From Seminavis robusta (taxonomy: Eukaryota; Bacillariophyta; Bacillariophyceae; Naviculales; Naviculaceae): a stretch of 30,168 bases of DNA. The position numbers and the translations under genes were made by a program. Below, piece by piece: positions 20,698 through 29,566 of the stretch. The notes beneath the pieces were generated by a model. The model saw nothing but the letters and a program-made list of their open reading frames with translations. It was not told the DNA's origin and searched no databases. Numbering within the stretch: the stretch's first letter is position 1; the number at the start of each line of letters is the position of its first letter. Where the stretch lies: the NCBI GenBank assembly GCA_903772945.1, contig CAICTM010001393.1:1-30168 (forward strand). Reading direction: 5' to 3'.

Positions 20698-22017
20698 CTA
20701 TGGTGTCTTTTCTTCTTCCGCTTTGGCCGCAGCCGCTGCTCTGTCTGCTTCCAGGGCTCTGCAATTCACTACACTTCTTTCTTTGGACCATTCATACAAT
20801 TCAATATCCAGCTTGTTCTTGTCCTTGAGGTAGTCCAGAACTTCAGGATATGGAATCCGCTCTTCCAGTGGTTTGTGGCTACGATGTAGTTGTTTGGATT
20901 TGGGGTTGTGAGCATTTTCAATTCCAAGTATCTCGGCCACTTTCTCCAGACTCTCTGACAAACAGTCTTGGTCCACCACAAAGGTAAACCGTTTGACTAC
21001 TTCTTTGGCTTCTTCTAAGTATTTGATATTAGTATCTGATCCATTGCAGCAGCCTATATCCGACAAGATCCTCAATGCATAATTATTGTTGTGGTATTCC
21101 TCATGCGCAAACTCCCAGTACTCTTCAATACTCGCATTGTACTTCCTGGGTTCCCAGATTCCAGGATATTTCTTCGCCATTACACCATCACCAGCGAGAC
21201 TCCTGCTGATGGGTTCCTGTTTAGATGATGAAGGAAGGCCAATGGGCAAATAAGTTGAGCACTTCAATTATTGGAGTCTTGACATACACCTTTCAATTCT
21301 TACCCTCATGACTAGCAGTGAGACCAAGTTTGGGTGCTCCCAATTGGTGTCCCAATTCTGAGGCTAACAAGAATTTTCATGCAGACAGAAGCAAAGATTG
21401 AGTGATACCCTGTGAACGTGTGTCAACTGCCTCATTACTAAGACAAGGGTTACAACTACACAATTACTCACTTGCTCTGGTCCGTGAGGATGTCGAAGCT
21501 CCCAAGAGACGAGATGAAAGTTCTTTTGAATAATCTTAATGTTTGTGTCTGTCTCATTGTACCCCCAGGGACCCTGTTTTGGAAAGATGTTTACTTCTTC
21601 GGCCGGAATGTCATCGTTTGGTCCCATGCAGGCAAAGGACGGGTGCTTCAAAGTATGGCCCAAGTCAGCGCATACGGTGGTGCCGGCATGATGTGTAATG
21701 TGATAATTGAGCACAATGCTGCCAGAACCATTTCGAAAGTTGGCAATCTGTCGGTCTACAATGTCTCGGCGGGACGCTTGCTTTACTTGTGAATTGTTGC
21801 TGCTACCACTACTACTTACAATAGTATCCAGGAGGACCAACCATCCCACTGGAGCAAGCAATGCAAAGATGATTGTTGCCACGCAGCAAAGCTGAAATTG
21901 GGTTGGTTTGGGAAGTCTCTTGTGGATGTTGGTTGACTTTTGAATGTTATTTCGGCTGGTAGGCACTAGCTCCACATGTTCAAGATGATCATACTCAGGT
22001 TCTCTTAACAATGTCAT
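20698..22017 (-). CDS. Sulfotransferase-like type II membrane protein
   Basis: Three exons (22017-21472, 21357-21304, 21216-20698) encode 372 aa. All junctions are phase 0 with GT-AG borders and read HGPEQ-NWDTNWEHPNLVSLLVMR-EPISRSLAGDG. A transmembrane segment lies at about 43-66 (LCCVATIIFALLAPVGWLVL). The luminal part holds IVLNYHITHHAGTTVC (about 101-116), which sits where sulfotransferases have the 5'-phosphosulfate loop, and VMREPISRSLAGD (about 198-210), resembling the 3'-phosphate-binding RxP...S motif. CMGPNDDIPAEE and SWELRHPHGPEQ are further blocks I associate with diatom members. The inferred role is Golgi PAPS-dependent sulfation of a glycan or protein. The substrate is unknown and activity is not demonstrated by sequence. 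An upstream in-frame ATG at 22191 is possible. Confidence 0.75.
21217..21303 (-). other. Second intron of the sulfotransferase-like gene (87 bp)
   Basis: On the minus strand the donor is ATGAGG|GTAAGAATTG and the acceptor CATCTAAACAG|GAACCC. Splicing joins VMR to EPISRS. Confidence 0.82.
21358..21471 (-). other. First intron of the sulfotransferase-like gene (114 bp)
   Basis: The donor is GAGCAA|GTGAGTAATT and the acceptor CCTCAG|AATTGG. A competing acceptor TTGTTAG lies 6 nt upstream and would add two residues (PQ) in frame. Confidence 0.78.
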
Positions 22018-22302
22018 TGTCTTGGTACAGTAAGCTTTGAGTTCTTTGGTGACGATGAGACGATGAGACGATGAGACCACCACACACCGAGCACCGCTTT
22101 GAGAAGAAAAAATGAGCCACCGTCCAAATTCGAAATCGGCCCACTCGGTGGAAGTTGGCCAGGAGCGTGATCGAAGATTTTCGTCAGACACGATTTTTTG
22201 GATCTTTCAAACATCGATTCGATGTCTTGGACCAGAACACAACTGTCGGAGCTGACATCAACGTCGCCTCTACTTCTGGAGTAGCAAGCTACTAGTAGAC
22301 AG

Positions 22303-23715
22303 ATGTCATTCCCTCGCTCGACACTACTCCTGGTAGCATCATTGCATCGAACACCTACAAGACTTGGCTTGACAACTCTTCCTCTGCTGTTTCACGTTGG
22401 CTTGATTGGAGCTTTCTCTCAGTTGCCAATCATCCGCAATACGAGATCGTTTGTTGTCACACCGGCTGTCACTCCCAGCAGTTTCCATCACTCACCGTCA
22501 GTTACCACCATGACCAGCACACTGACCACCATGAATTGGGAACCACTTCCTCCTCGCGAAAAGTCCTCGCGACAGCAACGGCGACGTGCTCGTGGTGGAA
22601 GGGCCAATGCTGATGCAAGCCACGAGGGCCAACCAAAGAAGAACGTTCCCGTCAAAGGCGACACGAAACCCAAGCGCAAACCCAACAGACCTGGATTCAA
22701 CTCGTACTTGAAGGTGCTTCTCGACGATGCCACCATGGACCGCCTTTTCGACGTTGCCACACGGATTCAGAAAAAAGTACAAGACTTGCAAAATCAGACG
22801 GATGAAAGCGACGAAGAAAACAAGTCTGAAGCAGCAGCATTCGAAACAGCTACTAGTAAAGAAAAAGTGGAACCAAAAATCAAGGAAGATCCATCAGCCG
22901 AGGAAAAGCAAGAATCCAAAGCAGCAGCAGGCCAATCGCCTGGGCCCGAAAAGAAGCAACGAAAGAAGAGACCATTGAGTTTCAAAGCCCGGTCCAGAGC
23001 ATCCCTGCACATGACGTTCTTCTTTGGCGGCGAGAATCTTTGTGAACTCCCAAAGGAAGAATTGCAAGACTGGTACGACCAAGTACGAGACCGGTTGGAA
23101 ATGGCAGAATTTGTCGTGCAAAAAGAAGACCACAACAACAATGCGCCTGGCATCAAGGAAGGAACAACCGAAGAACAATCATCAGAGACAGCGGAAGATT
23201 TGGCAACAATGACAACTAGTACCGTAACTGGCGACTACTGGTTTGATGTAACGGATGTGCGAATATTCCCACCGGGACGCAACAACTTGATTGTAGCTCA
23301 TTTGGAGGCAACTCCTGCATGGCACGTCCTGCACAATGACATTCGAGATATTGCCAAGAATTCCGACTCGAAAGGGCTCAATGATATTGTTGCCTACAGC
23401 AAGGAAAAGTGGACAGCTCATATCACCTTGGGAAATATCTTTGGAGGAGGTTCCAAAGGGCAAATTCGACAAGCCTTTTCCGCAATTTTGGAAGAATTGA
23501 CGGAAGAATTGATGCAGGAAGGCTTATCATCATCATCATCAGCAGCATCAGAAGCGTCTGTTCCAGAGGGCACAGCAACCAATCCTCAGGAACGGAAAAG
23601 TCTCTTCAAGGCTACGACTTTTGGCATTGGCATGGGCGGTCCTATGCCCGAACAGCTTACCGGTATTGACCTGGATTGGGGTTTTGTCTACAAGCCGACG
23701 AAGCTGGGATATTAA
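22303..23715 (+). CDS. 2H phosphoesterase (2'-5' RNA ligase/LigT-like), possibly plastid-targeted
   Basis: This single-exon, 470-aa protein has the two hallmark H-x-T motifs of the 2H phosphoesterase superfamily: SLHMTFFFGG (H236, T238) and WTAHITLGNIF (H373, T375). The family cleaves or forms 2'-5' or cyclic phosphodiester bonds in RNA or nucleotides. The domain spans about 228-465, interrupted by a charged loop (about 275-305) and a Ser-rich loop (about 408-430). The first 40 residues form a hydrophobic stretch (TTLPLLFHVGLIGAFSQLP) followed by a Ser/Thr/Pro-rich, Arg-containing segment. Phe38 after Ala37 resembles the ASAFAP signal/transit junction of diatom plastid proteins. A basic, low-complexity linker (about 85-130) precedes the domain. 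If translation began at Met70 or Met77 instead, the protein would be cytosolic or nuclear. The substrate is unknown. Confidence 0.82.
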   Translation: MSFPRSTLLLVASLHRTPTRLGLTTLPLLFHVGLIGAFSQLPIIRNTRSFVVTPAVTPSSFHHSPSVTTMTSTLTTMNWEPLPPREKSSRQQRRRARGGRANADASHEGQPKKNVPVKGDTKPKRKPNRPGFNSYLKVLLDDATMDRLFDVATRIQKKVQDLQNQTDESDEENKSEAAAFETATSKEKVEPKIKEDPSAEEKQESKAAAGQSPGPEKKQRKKRPLSFKARSRASLHMTFFFGGENLCELPKEELQDWYDQVRDRLEMAEFVVQKEDHNNNAPGIKEGTTEEQSSETAEDLATMTTSTVTGDYWFDVTDVRIFPPGRNNLIVAHLEATPAWHVLHNDIRDIAKNSDSKGLNDIVAYSKEKWTAHITLGNIFGGGSKGQIRQAFSAILEELTEELMQEGLSSSSSAASEASVPEGTATNPQERKSLFKATTFGIGMGGPMPEQLTGIDLDWGFVYKPTKLGY

Positions 23716-24242
23716 TAGACCGCTCTGGGGTCGAGGGTTTGATGACCGTTACCGGTCACCGGTTTTTTAGAGACATTTTGACTTCACGGATGACTCCCTG
23801 GTTCTTGGCCCTAAATCTTTTGGTGTTTGGCAACTGTCTCACAGGTGAACAATGACATAAAGGAAAGCTTTCTTTAGAGTCATTCAACATTCAACACTCC
23901 ACCAGATCAGCAACACCATAACACCATCAAAGGATTTATCGCGAGCAAAATTTCATACAACAAGATCACTTCAACAGCTCTTCAACGGTCCTTGCTTCAA
24001 CACGCTTTGTACAAGTGAGTTGCAGCGTCGCAGCGACCTCCATTGCCACTATGCACACCAGTACCGAGCTTCCGGTTGCGAGTTAGGAGGTGTTGGCTGT
24101 TGGCTGGTTATTCTTATGCACTCGAGCTTTTCTGCACTCTCATCTTTTCCAACCAACCGACCAAACAACAAAACGAAGGGCTCTTTCAATCTATGTTATC
24201 AGAAAGCACAAGGCAAACAGCAACAGCAAACACACATAAAAA
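23716..24242. other. Tandem intergenic region
   Basis: This 527-bp spacer lies between the 2H phosphoesterase stop and the next plus-strand start. It contains ACCGGT palindromes at about 23751-23763 (TACCGGTCACCGGTT) just after the stop. The remainder presumably holds the 3' end of one gene and the promoter of the next. No open frame here looks like a gene. Confidence 0.4.
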
Positions 24243-24993
24243 ATGGTATCGTCAGGGAGAAGCTCGCCAGCAGTAGTGGTCAGGCCGCAATGGACCAAAA
24301 CTGGGAGTTGGCGCAAGTATATTAGAACGCATTCCAACCGCAAACTACAAGTGGATCTGGATCTGACACAAGAGCGGCATGTCCACTTTGATACTGAATC
24401 CAACAGAGTGGAGGAAGTCACACAAGAGGAACAGTCCGTAATGGATGCGAGATGGTACAAGGTGAGTTAGTTGAACGATTGCTAAGGAATGTCATACAAG
24501 CCAGTCCCACACTGACCATTGCCATTCCACACCTTTGGATCGAATAAATTCCCAGAAATCTGACTATGAGGTATTCGAACGAGACCGCCAACTTACTGCA
24601 TTGCAGTACAGAGCAATAAAGAAAAAGGGAGCACCTTTTATCGAGCGGGAACACAGCGTCCGAGGACTGGAGCACTTGTTGGATGCCCCCAGCACCGATA
24701 ACAGCAATGCGGCCGCCACAGTCACCAGTAAGGGAAAGGTGGAGAGGACCTCGGGACGTTCAGAACATTCGCAACGGGTGCTGCAGGAGCAATCCAGGCA
24801 AAAGAGTGCGTCTGTGTACCCCAATGACGCCATGCTGCGAGAAGTTGCGTGCAAATCTTCCAGAGAGTCCAGGCAACGGTCAGCCGAACGAGGCGAAGCC
24901 GATGCATTGGCCGGGTATGTGACTTCTTCCAGGGCACTACAAAGAAAAGTAGGAGGAGTCATGCATACCATTTCCCGAAGCATGCAGCCTTGA
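24243..24993 (+). CDS. Small VHFD/RGLEHL-type protein of unknown function (diatom-type family)
   Basis: Two exons (24243-24461 and 24556-24993) encode 218 aa. The phase-0 intron 24462-24555 has GTGAGT and TTCCCAG borders and yields DARWYKKSDYEVFERD. The central block runs from VHFDTESNRVEEVTQEE (about 47-63) through WYKKSDYEVF (71-80) to HSVRGLEHLLD (about 108-118), a layout I associate with many short diatom proteins of unknown role. The N-terminus is basic. The C-terminal half is polar (Ser/Arg/Glu/Gln-rich), with Tyr, Pro and Leu spaced as in a partly helical, partly disordered tail. No signal peptide or transmembrane segment is seen, so it is probably soluble. No enzyme motif is visible. 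The start ATG follows an A-rich leader (AAAAAATGG). Confidence 0.75.
24462..24555 (+). other. Intron of the VHFD/RGLEHL-type gene (94 bp)
   Basis: The donor is TACAAG|GTGAGTTAG and the acceptor AATTCCCAG|AAATCT. It is phase 0 and restores the conserved WYKKSDYEVF block. Confidence 0.82.
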
Positions 24994-25782
24994 GAATTGA
25001 GAATATATCGGATACTTCCAGCTTCCGCACCTCCGCGAATACTTACTTCACTGACAGTCAGTGATGGTAACAACAAATCTTTAGCCATAGAACTCATTAT
25101 TGCTACGTACTACCGGTACGTTAGGCTGCTCAGCTAACTGGAGCTTATTTAGAGCGGGAACTTTTGAAAGTTTCGCAGTAGCCGAACACACCAGGAGAAA
25201 TCGCTGGTGACAACACTCCGGGTGCTAGTCTTTAGGAGGGGTCGGTCCAGTTGCCCCTCTGGGAGCTCGTTGCTCTCATGTTCGTGCGTCTCGGCTGCGT
25301 CGGTCCAGTTGCTCCCTCTGGAGCAACCTAATCAATCGAGACCCGTTGCTCTAATTTTCCAAAGTCGTTCGATGGAATTCTTCGTTTGATTACTTTTCTC
25401 AACCGGTACGCCAGAAGTGGCGTTGTTGCATTGCTGCTGGCCACACCGGTACTGTACTAGTACTCTACTAGATGGAACCTCAAGACCAACCTAGCTAGCT
25501 CGTCCCCTCTTGGAACTTGCCTGGTTAGAATGCTTATTAGGAACTGGGAACAGACCTCATCTAGTTTCTGACCGGGTCGATCGAGGTTGCAGTTGCTGCC
25601 GGCCTCGAGCTTTTCGCCGTTGTTGAGAGACTGTTGAGAGTGACTCAGTCTCGAGAGTCGAATAATAATATTCGATTGAACCGCACACGAATCAATAGGG
25701 TTACTAGTAGACGTTTTTGGATCTTTGACCCTCTTTCCTCATTCTCTCAATCTTCATTTCTTCGTCGACACCATCCACCACC
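24994..25782. other. Intergenic region upstream of AIM24-like gene
   Basis: This 789-bp spacer has no convincing gene. It contains a direct repeat (25241 and 25299), many CCGGTAC/ACTAGTA palindromic words (25109-25125, 25404-25475) and, near its right end, a pyrimidine-rich stretch (25725-25765) just before the ATG that looks like a 5' leader. Confidence 0.45.
25241..25320. repeat. Short direct repeat GTCGGTCCAGTTGC...CCCTCTG
   Basis: GTCGGTCCAGTTGC plus a CCCTCTG block occurs at 25241-25261 and again at 25299-25320, a 58-bp period with one inserted base. It may be a remnant of a local duplication upstream of the AIM24-like gene. Confidence 0.65.
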
Positions 25783-27129
25783 ATGGCGACGGCAAGCCGA
25801 TTATTGAGAAACCCGTTGGCTTCAAGCCTTCGTAGCGTTGCAAAAAGACAATCATTTCCATCATTCCGTCACTTATCGCTTCTTCAGTCCAACGGATCCA
25901 TCAGTGGAAGCTGGCATGCCTCCGAAGTTTCACTGCCCACGAAACAAGTGCGATGTCACTCGACCACGAACCAACCCGTAGAATCTCGCACCAGCTCCGA
26001 TGGTGTAGTCGGACTTCCCATTGATTTTGATATTGCAGCCAAAATTGAGGGCAATGAAAGTCAGGTAAGTGAACGGATGACTTGGACATCACCCAGTCCG
26101 CCATTGATGTCAACCCGTTGCTCGCATGGTTTCTCAGATCATTCTTGGTTCTTCTTTTTGGATTCTGTTGCCGATTCGACTCGACTCACTCCAGATTGCC
26201 ACTATAGCCTTGGAACCAGGCCAAGTGCTTCGAGCCGAGTCCGGGGCAATGATGTACATGACACAGGGTGTGCAAATGAACACCACCACGGGTGGTGGCC
26301 TTTCGTCTGGCTTCCAGCGTATGCTCACTGGACAGAACATGTTTATCTCTGACTACACGTACGAGGGAGAGCCAGGAACAGTTGGTTACGTGGCCCTTGG
26401 CACCGATTTTCCTAGCAAGATTGTCCGGCTTAATATTGAAGAATACGGAGGCAAATTGGTGTGCCAAAAGGGCGCTCTGCTTTGCGCATCACACACGGTT
26501 GACATTCAAATGGAATTTTCAAAGAACTTCTCCACGGGATTCTTTGGCGGAGAGGGTTTTGTGCTGCAAGGTGTGTACAAATCCTGACGGACTTGTTGAG
26601 ACTTTTCAATGCTGATGATTCGCTGACTTGGATCTGTTCACACTGACTTACATACATGTAGGTCTGACTGGGGAAGGAGACGCATTTTTGAAGGCGGGAG
26701 GAACGTTGATCCGACGGGATCTCGATGACGGAGAGCAGCTACGAATTTCCTCTGGTTGTCTGGTTGGTTTCTCTCAGGGAGTTGATTATGATGTACAGAT
26801 GGTCCAAGGATTCAAGGTGCGTGAGCGTCAACAGTATTTGAAGCTGTGATGCCCAAGGTTTCGGTTCGACCAGCACTCACTTTGTGATCTTCTTTCCCAC
26901 ATCATGATCAAAGAATGTCTTCGCTGGCGGGGAAGGTCTGTTCATGACTACTTTGACGGGCCCAGGTACCGTATGGCTACAGGGACAACCGCCGCAGAGG
27001 ATGGTAAGTGAAATTGCGCGACGAGTGCCATCGGGCGGAGGCCTTGGCCTTGCTGTGCCCATCGGTGGCGTTGGTGGTGGAGGAGGAGAAGGTGGCGGTG
27101 GTGAGGGCGAAAGTACCGGTAGCTCGTAG
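25783..27129 (+). CDS. AIM24-family protein, probable mitochondrial
   Basis: Four exons (25783-26064, 26195-26570, 26662-26816, 26914-27129) encode 342 aa; all introns are GT-AG and the frame is kept throughout. The N-terminus MATASRLLRNPLASSLRSVA is rich in Arg and Ser and lacks acidic residues, like a mitochondrial presequence. The AIM24 (TIGR00266) fold begins at about 94 with QIATIALEPGQVLRAESGAM, then GGLSSGFQRMLTGQNMF, GEGDAFLKAGGTLIRRDL and ends FAGGEGLFMTTLTGPGTVWLQ. Yeast Aim24 is an inner-membrane protein linked to MICOS and respiratory organisation. The C-terminus is a Gly-rich tail (PIGGVGGGGGEGGGG) not typical of the core. The start is supported by CACCACCATGG. Family assignment is confident; the mitochondrial role is by analogy. 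Confidence 0.9.
26065..26194 (+). other. AIM24-like gene intron 1 (130 bp)
   Basis: The donor is AGTCAG|GTAAGTGAA and the acceptor CACTCCAG|ATTGCC, phase 0. It joins GNESQ to IATIALEPGQ. Confidence 0.85.
26571..26661 (+). other. AIM24-like gene intron 2 (91 bp)
   Basis: The donor is CTGCAAG|GTGTGTAC and the acceptor ATACATGTAG|GTCTGA, phase 1. It joins GFVLQ to GLTGEGDAF. Confidence 0.85.
26817..26913 (+). other. AIM24-like gene intron 3 (97 bp)
   Basis: The donor is TTCAAG|GTGCGTGAG and the acceptor ATGATCAAAG|AATGTC, phase 0. It joins MVQGFK to NVFAGGEGLF. Confidence 0.82.
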
Positions 27130-28045
27130 CAGCCACTTCTAAGAGGCTACGGAAGAACATCACATCCTTATTGGGCCTCCTGTAGTTAGTTGTTGAAATT
27201 AGAAGTGCAGTAGACTCCCTGCAAGCGAGAGAACGGAAAAAGTGGTATAAGTCTGATTGTCACCCAAAGCAAGGTTTACGTTCGGTAGCTTCAGCCAGTG
27301 CTCTGTCTCCCTCACTCCAGCAATTTACTCCCAATGCTTCGGAGGTTGCTTTGCCTCTTGAATAGTCAGTTGGCTTGGCCATCGGTAGTTCTTGGAACGT
27401 CTTTCTGGGGTGATCGCTTGATAAAACTCGTACCTTCGTGGTCGTGCTCAGGCGCCCAGTAACTAGCTCAAGTTTTGAGGTTTTGAAAAGCTTCGATCAC
27501 TCATTCGATGGTCACTTCCAATCCACCACATCAATTGATCACCCAGGTTGAATACTGTTGATCTATCTGATCCGTCGACGAAGATTTATTTTGTCTTTGG
27601 TACTTCTTTTGTGGCTAGCTATATAACGTTTGTCATTCGTTATAGTATATTTTTCTAAAGTACCGTATTTTTCTGGACCATCAAGTTGCTTGACGGCTTT
27701 TTGTTTATTGTTCTGGGGGCATTTTTTTCTTCTGCTTTCTTTGTTGTATTAATAGCCCATTTTTCAAATACATGTCCACTTTCAAACCTATTTTTTGTTT
27801 GTTTTTCTTGTTGTGTGTTGTCAACATTGGCCTGTTGATTGATTGTTGCTGTCGTTTGTTTCGGTTGCTGATTGTCGCCATTGGTGTTTGGATTGCACTT
27901 CCAATTATCATTTTTTAAAGCGAGGCCATCCTTTCAAAACTTCAAGTCTTGAAAGTCAACCCTGCCTTTCTTTCTCTTCCAAACTTAACTCAACGTGCTC
28001 GTCTCAGCTGCTGCCACTTGCTTTGTGTTGTGTTCAACTTGTTTC
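27130..28045. other. Convergent intergenic region, T-rich
   Basis: This 916-bp stretch lies between the stops of the AIM24-like gene and the NYN gene. The right half (27600-27920) is strongly T-rich on the plus strand and includes a CTATATAACG. The only sizeable open frame (27705-27911, minus) is Lys/Gln/Asn low-complexity from that bias and is not called. Confidence 0.45.
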
Positions 28046-29566
28046 TCACAACATTTTGTGGAAATGACCTCGTTCCGCCTTGATAATCAACTGATGACGT
28101 GGATTGGGCACCAGATCCAGTAATTTGTCTCCATGATCATCCATGGCACCTGACAGACAGCAAAAAAAAGCATGGATGAAATAGAATTGTTAGTAGCTGT
28201 ATCGCATCAAAAGCTTCCATTGTACATACTAACTACTACAATAACTAGTTTTGCACCACACACACTCACCTGTATCACAAAACGTATAGGAAATTCGTCC
28301 AGGTCCTGTGGCTCCGTCTTCTCGGGTGGACCCTTGCATGAGCCAGGATACCAAATCGGCGCCACCTCCTTGTGCTTTTCCTCGTAGCATGGCATCCCGA
28401 AACATGTCATTGGAGAGTACGTATCCAGGTCCGATATTTTCTCGTTCTTTGGATTTGGAATCTTCTCGTCGTGCAATGGTAATGGCATATGCATCATCGT
28501 CATCTTTGGATGGCGCCGAAACTAAAATGCCTTGTTGATCCAGTCGTTTCAAGATGCGTTGATAGGGATCTCTATGCATCCACGTACTGGGAATGACGGC
28601 CAATACGCGAATGCCGGCTTTGATAAAGTACTCGCATGCGACGACAATGCCTCGAGCATCGGGTTCTGGTTTGTCGACTCCACCGGATCCAGCCTTGTCG
28701 TAGGCATAGGCAATATTGGCGCCGTCCAACACCACCATGGGAGCCTTTTCGCTCAAATCAATGACGCCGTACATTTTTTCGACCTCTTGTGTGGTTTTGG
28801 TATTGTCGTGGGTGGGATCGGCGGGAATGATGGCTGGTTCTTTAGTGGCGTCTTGAGAGTCGACGGCCAATGGTTCCTTGGGATCTGTGACAGCTTCAAT
28901 ATAGGACGGAGCTTGGGCGCTGCTTGTGGGCGCCACGACAAATTTGGTGGCAATGACTGGTTTGGGATCGACTTCCATCATGGCGGTATTGTTAGTAGTA
29001 TTAGTATTAGTCGGGATTTCATAACTGGTGGCAATGGATGTGCCGCGCGACTTGCGACCGCGACTGGACGACTCATCCATCATGACATCGGCCGATTTTT
29101 TCTCGTCGCTGATGAGGCCACCTCCGCCTCCTCCTACGACAAAGGAGGTTTGTACGACGGATTTTTTGACCGTTTTGGTTTCGTTAATCAGAGTTCCCTT
29201 GGCGGCTCGTGCCAGAGACGACTTTTTGCCGGTCGTGGTGGCACGTCGGCGATTGTTGTTGCTGCTGGCTGTAGTTGTTGCTGTGTTGTTGTTGTTGTTG
29301 AAGTTCATTTCACTGAGACTGGCATTCAACGATCGATTGCTCGCATTCATCAGAGACGAGGAACTCGCTTGAAGACTGGTGGCGTTGTTGATTGTCTTTT
29401 TGGCAGGGGCGGGAGCTCCAATTACAAACAAATTGTCCTTTCCACCATTCACCTCAGTCGTTGCTGTCGTTGCTGTTTCTGTGCCCATGGCAGCATCGGC
29501 TCCACTTTCGACACTCCCCTCAATGGGAGCTCCTTCTTGGACCAGTTTAGGACGAACCGAAGGCAT
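28046..29566 (-). CDS. NYN-domain (Zc3h12a-like) ribonuclease
   Basis: Two exons (29566-28270 and 28149-28046) encode 466 aa. The intron 28269-28150 (120 bp) has GTGAGT and CTGTCAG borders; splicing gives FCDTGAMDDHGDKLLDLVPN and a short last exon ending HFHKML. Residues about 276-450 form a PIN-like NYN domain: MVVLDGANIAYAYD (D281), SKDDDDAYAI (about 353-362) and YVLSNDMFRDAML (D387), the acidic residues expected to bind metal in the Zc3h12a/MCPIP branch of endoribonucleases. The first 270 residues are low-complexity (Asn/Thr runs from trinucleotide repeats, Gly run 145-150) and probably disordered. No CCCH zinc finger is visible, unlike animal Zc3h12a. The probable role is RNA turnover; the substrate is unknown. 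Confidence 0.87.
28150..28269 (-). other. Intron of the NYN ribonuclease gene (120 bp)
   Basis: On the minus strand the donor is GATACAG|GTGAGTGTG and the acceptor TGTCTGTCAG|GTGCCATGG, phase 1. Reading through without splicing would replace the last 33 residues with a Cys-rich tail. Confidence 0.85.

Noticed and set aside
11495..29566. POP5, 2H phosphoesterase and NYN RNase as a functional RNA-processing cluster
   Set aside because: They are separated by unrelated genes on both strands. Eukaryotic neighbours are rarely co-functional, and nothing in the sequence links them.
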